Part shown: piece after piece, positions 42,483 to 47,345 of the stretch
Position numbering within the stretch: the first letter of the stretch is position 1
Layout of the letters: each line of letters opens with the position of its first letter
NCBI GenBank assembly: GCA_018648945.1
Contig: JABGQJ010000003.1
Location: forward strand, 1 to 47,345
Length of the DNA stretch: 47,345 bases
Direction: 5' to 3'
Origin: Victivallales bacterium
GTDB taxonomy: Bacteria > Verrucomicrobiota > Lentisphaeria > Oligosphaerales > Lenti-02
Notes under the pieces: generated by a model
Told to the model about the DNA's origin: nothing
The model's input: the letters and a program-made list of their open reading frames with translations, nothing else
Databases searched by the model: none
Translations under genes and position numbers: made by a program

Positions 42483-42941
42483 CTACATCGCCCCACTCGA
42501 GAGCTTCTGCTGCAACTCCTGCTGGAAGTCGCGCAGGTCGTCTTCGGTGGGTTGCGCGGATCCCTCCGTAGGATTGAAGCCGAGGCGGCCCTGGTTGTCC
42601 AGGAACCACTCGCCTTTGGCGCCGGAGAGGAACACCACGTCACCACTGATCGCCATACCCGGGCGGGCCAGCTTGCTGATCTCGATCCTCGTCTTCGGCG
42701 TACCGTCGTCGTCCTCGGGCTCGGGGATCTTCGAGATGTCCATGTCGTCGTCGGACTTGGCTTCCTCGGCCTTGGCCTCGTCCCGCTTCGCCCAGTTGAT
42801 CTCCAGGTCGGCGGCCAACAGCCGCAGATCCAGATAGGTCATCTTGATGTCCAGCTCGGACGCCAAGAGCTTCTGGACGTCCGACAGAGACAAGCCCTCG
42901 TCGAGCTTCTCCTTGATAAAGGCGTCACGTTCGGTGTTCAT
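42483..42941 (-). CDS. conserved-looking small protein of unknown function
   Basis: The protein has 152 residues, soluble and acidic. The N-terminal 50 residues (DAFIKEKLDEGLSLSDVQKL and TYLDLRLLAADL) look like a small helical bundle, perhaps a helix-turn-helix. A charged linker (DDDMDISKIPEPEDDDG) follows. A beta-rich piece with GDVVFLSGAKGEWFLDNQGR and a C-terminal Gln/Leu helix complete it. GAGGA is eight bases before the ATG. It is the last gene of the minus-strand sugar-kinase operon, 12 bases after the ROK gene. No function is recognised. Confidence 0.72.
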   Translation of the reverse strand: MNTERDAFIKEKLDEGLSLSDVQKLLASELDIKMTYLDLRLLAADLEINWAKRDEAKAEEAKSDDDMDISKIPEPEDDDGTPKTRIEISKLARPGMAISGDVVFLSGAKGEWFLDNQGRLGFNPTEGSAQPTEDDLRDFQQELQQKLSSGAM

Positions 42942-42953
42942 TCTCGGTATCCT

Positions 42954-44411
42954 CTAGTCGGTGAGGGGCAGGCTCGCGGCGGCGGCGGCCTGGCCATGGC
43001 GCTTTTCGCGCTCGTCGGGCTCGAAGAAGTTGATGCTGGCGGCCAGTTCCGGGAACTCGGCCTGAAGCACTTCGCGCGCGCCTTCCAGGATCAGGCGGCC
43101 GCCTTCGCCACTCATCACCCGGCCCAGCACCTCGATGTGCTTCAGAGGCTGGTAGAAGTCGGCGTAGAGCGCCACGGTGTAGCCAAAGTAGGTGCCGATG
43201 GTCTGGTAGATCTTGCGGGCGCGGTCGTCGCCCTTGTCCATCAGTTCCTGCACGCGCTTGAGGCGCAAGGGCATCGCATCCTCGTCGATGTCGTCCATCT
43301 CGATGCCAGCCACGGGGATCAGCCGGGAGACGGCCTGTTGGCTGAAGTAATTGGCCCCGACGCCACGGTCGCAGCTCCACTCGTCCACGGCCGCGCCGGG
43401 GTTGAAGTCCACCGGTGCAAAGGCCAGCTCGTTCATCCAGCCTTTGATCTTGCGGTCCGTGTCCACATAACCGCCGGCCAGGCTGGAACCCATGGCCAGA
43501 CCCAAGACCGGGCCTTCGCCCAGACTGATGGCACCGGCCAGAGCGGTCACATCACCATCGTTCTCAAGGCGTAGCGGAATGCCCCAGTCTTCCTGGATGC
43601 GCTTGAAGAGCGGGGCCGCCTCGGCCTCGAAGCGCTCGCGGGGAGTGATGCCGCGGAGCAGGGACGCCACGCGTACCCGGCCATCCACGTAGACGCCGGC
43701 GGAACTGCCGCCGATGCCCTTGATTTCGGCCTGGGGATCAATCTTCTTGATCGCCTCCTCGGCAAGCTTCAGCACTTCCTGGACCTTCTCGTAGTGGAAG
43801 CTGATGTCGGTCTCGGGCTTGGGGTCCCAGACGTATTCCTCGCTGAGGATGGGTTCGCCGTCGGCGCCCAGGGCCAACGCACCGTCCTTGCAGACAGCGA
43901 TCTTGCGGTCGCTGGCGCCGAGGTCGAAGCCAATGCGCCAACCGGTCCAGTCCAGCACCAGGTCGCTACCCGCGCCGTCGTAGGTGGCAGGAGCGTCTTC
44001 GGCGCTGGTGGAGACGAAGACCATCTCCTTCTCGTAGACTTCATCGCCCCACAACTGGGCATCGAAGGCACGCTCGCCAGCCGCGCTGTAGCAGGATTCC
44101 AGATAGCGGCAGAGCGCCTCCGGGCCGCCGATGGTGGCCTTCCAGCCACCCCACTGCCAGATCAGGAACTTGAACAGACGCTCGACGTAGAAGAAGTTCG
44201 CGGCGGCGCGAGGGTGATCCATGGAGAAGACGCGGGTGTCGTAGCGCGAAACGCGACCCCGGTCGCGCTCCACGGCAATCACCAAGGGCACGCCCGCGCC
44301 GGAGGCATCCACTTCGGCCAGGAATGCGCGATTGGCCAGCACGGCGGGACGGAAACCCGGATCGAGGACCGGGACAAAGGTGGGCTCAACTAGGTTGAAG
44401 GGCTGTTTCAT
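42954..44411 (-). CDS. large ROK-family protein lacking the zinc motif
   Basis: The protein has 485 residues; typical ROK kinases have about 300. A unique N-terminal region of about 155 residues precedes the ROK core. The ATP phosphate-1 motif is GFDLGASDRKIAV (161-173). GGSSAGVYVDGR and ENDGDVTALAGA (283-294) provide the sugar and catalytic Asp region, and GLAMGSSLAGGYV follows. The ROK zinc motif CxCGxxGC is missing; at that place the protein reads EWSCDRGVGANYFSQQA. It is probably a sugar kinase, or a sensor that has lost catalysis. It lies 20 bases after the NahK-like gene. Confidence 0.82.
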   Translation of the reverse strand: MKQPFNLVEPTFVPVLDPGFRPAVLANRAFLAEVDASGAGVPLVIAVERDRGRVSRYDTRVFSMDHPRAAANFFYVERLFKFLIWQWGGWKATIGGPEALCRYLESCYSAAGERAFDAQLWGDEVYEKEMVFVSTSAEDAPATYDGAGSDLVLDWTGWRIGFDLGASDRKIAVCKDGALALGADGEPILSEEYVWDPKPETDISFHYEKVQEVLKLAEEAIKKIDPQAEIKGIGGSSAGVYVDGRVRVASLLRGITPRERFEAEAAPLFKRIQEDWGIPLRLENDGDVTALAGAISLGEGPVLGLAMGSSLAGGYVDTDRKIKGWMNELAFAPVDFNPGAAVDEWSCDRGVGANYFSQQAVSRLIPVAGIEMDDIDEDAMPLRLKRVQELMDKGDDRARKIYQTIGTYFGYTVALYADFYQPLKHIEVLGRVMSGEGGRLILEGAREVLQAEFPELAASINFFEPDEREKRHGQAAAAASLPLTD

Positions 44412-44431
44412 GGGTCGGTTCGCTCCAGTAT

Positions 44432-45541
44432 CTAGGCGTGGGCGGCGGCGGCCACGATGGCCTCCATCCGCTCGGTGTGCGATTCCATTTGGCGGACCAT
44501 CTCGAACTGCGTCCGCGCGCGAATCAGATTGTGGTCGTTCTTGTGGACCTTGAAATACACGTCGCCTTCGAGGTAGTCGGTCAGGAACCGAATCCCGATC
44601 TCGAAGGTGATCAGGCGCCCCGCAAAGGCCAGCAGGCTGATCTCGTTCGCGGTCAGGAACTCGCGCCCCACCGAGAGATAGCCATTGACAAGCTGCTCGA
44701 ACATATCGATCTGGAAGTTCACTTTCGAGAGGTCTTCCTCGTCCTCGGCGGCGGTGCCGGTGGTGGTGCGCACCTGGTCGCCGAAATCGTAGATGATGCT
44801 GCCGGGCATGACTGTGTCGAGGTCGATCACGCAGAGCCCGCGGTCGTCGGCATCGTTGATAAGCACATTGTTGATCTTGGTGTCGTTGTGGGTCACGCGC
44901 CAGGGCAATTCGCCGCTTGCCAGCATGTCCACCACGGTGGCAGTTGAGGCGCCGCGCGCCAAGGCAAACTCGATCTCGGGCTGGGCCCGAGAGGCGCGCT
45001 TGGCGCTGTCCGCCTTGATCGCCGCCTCCAGCTTCTCGAACCGACTCGGGGTGTGATGGAAGTCCGGGATCGTCTCCACCAGCGAGGGACCCGGAAGGTC
45101 CATCAGCAGTTTCTGGAACTCGGCGAAGGTGCGGGCGGCCTCGAAGGCGTGGGCACCGTTGCGGACCTCGTCGTAGGTGCTCGCCTGGGCCACGAAGACA
45201 TAGGCGCGCCAATGGCCGCCATCCTCGTCCACATGGAAGGGGGCACCATCGTGCGTGCGCACCAGGCAGAGGGTCTCCCGGTTCGGATCGCGGCCCGGCA
45301 TGGCGGCAAGCTTGTCGCGCAAGTGGTCGGTGACCCGCCTGAAGTTGTCCATCAGCCCGGCCACGTTCCGGAACACGTTGTGGTTGATCCGCTGGAAGGT
45401 GAACTTCGTGGGGCCGCTCGTGTTGCCGACATCGACCAAGTAGGTATCGTTGATGTGCCCAGTGCCAAAAGGGATGGCCCCGACGAAGTCCCCGTCGATG
45501 GCAAAGGCTGCGCAAACCGATTTCAGATTGTGTTCGCTCAT
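44432..45541 (-). CDS. NahK-like sugar 1-kinase, aminoglycoside phosphotransferase family
   Basis: The protein has 369 residues and an APH kinase fold. The glycine loop is IPFGTGHINDTYLV. The catalytic loop VTHNDTKINNVLIND holds Asp220 and Asn225, and the metal site VIDLDTVMPGSIIYDFGD holds Asp242. HNDTKxxN together with DLDTVMPG matches N-acetylhexosamine 1-kinases (the lacto-N-biose/galacto-N-biose pathway). It would phosphorylate a free sugar at C1. The product fits the nucleotidyltransferase encoded just upstream in the operon (23 bases). ATG 45541 was chosen for its AGGAAGAGGA at about 12 bases. Confidence 0.85.
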   Translation of the reverse strand: MSEHNLKSVCAAFAIDGDFVGAIPFGTGHINDTYLVDVGNTSGPTKFTFQRINHNVFRNVAGLMDNFRRVTDHLRDKLAAMPGRDPNRETLCLVRTHDGAPFHVDEDGGHWRAYVFVAQASTYDEVRNGAHAFEAARTFAEFQKLLMDLPGPSLVETIPDFHHTPSRFEKLEAAIKADSAKRASRAQPEIEFALARGASTATVVDMLASGELPWRVTHNDTKINNVLINDADDRGLCVIDLDTVMPGSIIYDFGDQVRTTTGTAAEDEEDLSKVNFQIDMFEQLVNGYLSVGREFLTANEISLLAFAGRLITFEIGIRFLTDYLEGDVYFKVHKNDHNLIRARTQFEMVRQMESHTERMEAIVAAAAHA

Positions 45542-45564
45542 AGCGTGGCGGTATCCTCTTCCTG

Positions 45565-46479
45565 CTAAGCCCAAAGGTCGGCGGGGTAGCGGCCCTGCTC
45601 GACCAGACCCTCGACGTTGGCGACCAATGGGTCACGGTCGGCTTGATAGGTCATGCCGAACCACTTCTCGTCCGTGGTCAGCACGCGAGTGCGGGCCATG
45701 CCCGACTTGATCAGCGTATCCACGACCGTGGGGATCAGATACTCGGACTTCTCCACCTTGTGCTGGTACTGCAGGAAATCCACGAACAGCAGGCGAAGAT
45801 AGGAGAAGACCACGGGGTGGAAGCCCCAGAAATTCATGGAGGCCAGGGAGTCGTCGGCCAGCGGCGTCCAGTCCCCGGTGTGGGGATCGGGGAAGCGGCA
45901 CTCGCCCGCCGGATCGTTCTCGATCTTGTGGGTCTCCACCACCTCCGCCAGGAAGCCGTCCTCTTCCACACAGACCCCGCGCGACACGCCGCCGGTGGGA
46001 GAGAGGGTGTTGGCCATCTTGTAGGCCACCATCGCAAAGGTGTCCTCGCCAAACTGGTCCCCGGTCAGGTAGTCGGCCAGTGTCTGATACGCGGCACTGC
46101 CGTAGAGATCGTCCGCGTTGACCACGCCGAAGGGCTCTTGGATCGCGTCGGCGCAGCAGAGAATGGCGTGCCCGGTGCCCCAGGGCTTGGTCCGGCCATC
46201 GGGAAGCTCGAAACCGCCCGGCAGATCGGTCAGGCCCTGGTAGCAGAACTCCAGTTCCACCTTGCCGTCCAGCTTGTCGGCGAAGTGCTTGCGCAGATCC
46301 GCCTCCAGCTCGGGACGGATCACCAGCACGATCTTGCCGAAGCCGGCCTTCCAGGCGTCGTAGATCGAGTAGTCGAGGATGTACTCGCCGCTCGGGCCAA
46401 TGCCCGCGAGCTGCTTATCACCGCCGAAGCGACTGCCCATGCCGGCGGCAAGAACAAGGAGCGTAGGTTTGACGGACAT
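45565..46479 (-). CDS. sugar-phosphate nucleotidyltransferase
   Basis: The protein has 304 residues and a GT-A-like nucleotidyltransferase fold. LAAGMGSRFGGDKQLAGI is the nucleotide-binding signature, GTGHAILC follows, and the metal Asp pair is in VVNADDLYG. The long middle segment with NFWGFHPVVFSYL is seen in the MobA-like/GlmU-like family that travels with NahK-type kinases. It would activate the sugar 1-phosphate made by the next gene to a UDP- or other NDP-sugar. ATG 46479 has GGAG nine bases upstream. An inverted repeat lies between it and the aldolase gene. Confidence 0.85.
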   Translation of the reverse strand: MSVKPTLLVLAAGMGSRFGGDKQLAGIGPSGEYILDYSIYDAWKAGFGKIVLVIRPELEADLRKHFADKLDGKVELEFCYQGLTDLPGGFELPDGRTKPWGTGHAILCCADAIQEPFGVVNADDLYGSAAYQTLADYLTGDQFGEDTFAMVAYKMANTLSPTGGVSRGVCVEEDGFLAEVVETHKIENDPAGECRFPDPHTGDWTPLADDSLASMNFWGFHPVVFSYLRLLFVDFLQYQHKVEKSEYLIPTVVDTLIKSGMARTRVLTTDEKWFGMTYQADRDPLVANVEGLVEQGRYPADLWA

Positions 46480-46503
46480 CACGAAAGTCTCCGGGGTGGA
46501 TGT

Positions 46504-46587
46504 TGGAATGATGGAATGATGGAATGGTGGTTTGGTGGGACGTTGGGGAGCCGGTTGCCCCCATTGTTCCATTACTCCATCATTCCA
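46504..46587. repeat. GGAATG-type long inverted repeat, copy B
   Basis: Arms 46504-46530 and 46561-46587 pair over 26 of 27 positions, four of them G-U, with a 30-base loop. The left arm is a tandem of TGGAATGA-type units. It resembles copy A at 33498-33593 in unit sequence, orientation and setting (between co-directional minus-strand genes). An intergenic repeat family is likely. Confidence 0.8.
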
Positions 46588-46602
46588 CAATTCCTCCCTA
46601 TT

Positions 46603-47235
46603 CTAGCGTTGCGCGGCGAGGGCCACGGCAGTGCGGGCGAGGATAGCGATCTCGTCCCAAGCCCCGGCCTCGATAAGCTTGCCGCTGGCAACCCAGGTGC
46701 CGCCGACGAACCCGACCTCGGGCAGGCCCAGGTACTCCAGCATATTCGCCGCTTTCACGCCACCGGTCGGGCAGAAGCCCACCCCAAGATGGCGATACGG
46801 GGCGATCAGGCTCTTGAGCATGGGTACCCCTCCGGCGGCCTCGGCCGGGAAGAACTTCAGGAACCGGCAACCCAATTCCAGGGCCCGTTCGATATCGCTC
46901 GGGGTACACACCCCCGGGGCAAACACCAGACCCGCCTCCTGCGCGGCTGTGACGATCGTGGGATTGCAGCCGGGCGCCACCGCAAAGCGAGCCCCCGAAT
47001 CCACCGACCGCTGCACCTGCTCCGGAGTCAGCACCGTGCCCGCCCCCAGAATCATCTCCGGGAACCGCTCACGCGCGGCCGCAATGGTCGCTGCGGCCGC
47101 ATCCGTGCGAAACGTCACTTCCGCCACCGGCAACCCGCCCTTCAGCAAGGCTTCGCAAAGCCGCAGCCCTGCGTCAACGCTCGGTACCGCCACCACAGGA
47201 ACGACGCCATAGGAACGCAGTTCGTCGAGTATCAT
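46603..47235 (-). CDS. eda: 2-dehydro-3-deoxyphosphogluconate (KDPG-type) aldolase
   Basis: This class I aldolase cleaves KDPG (or KHG/KDPGal) to pyruvate and an aldehyde. The protein has 210 residues. Glu39 in VAEVTFRT and Schiff-base Lys127 in RFLKFFPAE are the active-site pair. GAGTVLTPEQV, VAPGCNPTIV and CPTGGVKAANM are conserved family blocks. GGGAG is about eight bases before ATG 47235. No edd or kdgK is in view, so the pathway (Entner-Doudoroff or uronate degradation) cannot be told from this window. It is separated from the sugar activation operon by the repeat and may be a separate transcript. Confidence 0.92.
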   Translation of the reverse strand: MILDELRSYGVVPVVAVPSVDAGLRLCEALLKGGLPVAEVTFRTDAAAATIAAARERFPEMILGAGTVLTPEQVQRSVDSGARFAVAPGCNPTIVTAAQEAGLVFAPGVCTPSDIERALELGCRFLKFFPAEAAGGVPMLKSLIAPYRHLGVGFCPTGGVKAANMLEYLGLPEVGFVGGTWVASGKLIEAGAWDEIAILARTAVALAAQR

Positions 47236-47345
47236 ATCTGGAATCTCCCTGCTGGAGTTCGCATTCTGCTATCGGCATCGGCAGTCGGATGCAAAATGTA
47301 CATGCCTCACCGCGAAATGACAGTGAGAGCGGGAGTCCCAGAGGG

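Overview
The window is a GC-rich bacterial chromosome segment with no plasmid, phage, IS, CRISPR, tRNA or rRNA signature. Codon use and gene packing look uniform. The organism is probably a Gram-negative-type bacterium of the PVC group or a neighbouring phylum (Lentisphaerota, Kiritimatiellota, Planctomycetota and Hydrogenedentota are the candidates I would test). This is inferred from a ribosomal operon lacking L30, a long-form HisG, an enlarged NAD-dependent DNA ligase, a large zinc-motif-less ROK protein and heptamer-based GGAATG intergenic inverted repeats. The placement is not certain.

Positions 1-21102 are a surface-glycan biosynthesis island. The plus-strand operon at 1-8304 makes a CDP-activated sugar (rfbF, rfbG, a 3,5-epimerase-type enzyme, a NovU/TylCIII-type C-methyltransferase and a short-chain reductase). 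It also carries a second C-methyltransferase-like paralogue, a CmcI-family protein, a SAM methyltransferase cut by the window edge and a GT2 glycosyltransferase. Two paralogous tandem-kinase proteins follow (8339-9874 and 11062-12564, minus strand). Each contains two apparently complete WaaP/Kdo-kinase-like domains, and an FkbM methyltransferase lies between them. The second tandem kinase ends a tight seven-gene minus-strand operon that starts at 17941: orphan E1 alpha and beta subunits of a thiamine-diphosphate 2-oxoacid dehydrogenase, CysQ, a sulfotransferase, a methyltransferase and a GT4 glycosyltransferase. Together these predict a glycan carrying branched, methylated, sulfated and phosphorylated sugars. 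Divergently, a GT-C membrane glycosyltransferase fused to TPRs (18095-20299) and a coiled-coil envelope protein (20296-21102) run directly into the ribosomal operon.

Positions 21170-28415 hold rplV-rpsC-rplP-rpmC-rpsQ-rplN-rplX-rplE-rpsN(Z)-rpsH-rplF-rplR-rpsE-rplO-secY. The usual upstream genes rpsJ-rplC-rplD-rplW-rplB-rpsS are not present, so the S10 operon is split at rpsS/rplV. A strong intrinsic terminator follows secY.

Positions 28505-36590 hold housekeeping genes: a tRNA-dihydrouridine synthase, hisG and ligA on plus; ilvN, an Nfu-type Fe-S scaffold and valS on minus. Positions 36934-41130 hold an anaerobic class III ribonucleotide reductase operon (nrdD, a CxxC redoxin, nrdG). Its promoter candidate overlaps a palindrome that may be an NrdR box. 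A membrane-anchored protein of unknown function follows.

Positions 42483-47235 (minus) hold a KDPG-type aldolase, then an operon of sugar nucleotidyltransferase, NahK-like sugar-1-kinase, large ROK protein and a small unknown protein. This looks like a sugar or amino-sugar activation and salvage module. Two copies of a GGAATG-rich long inverted repeat sit at 33498-33593 and 46504-46587, each between co-directional minus-strand genes.
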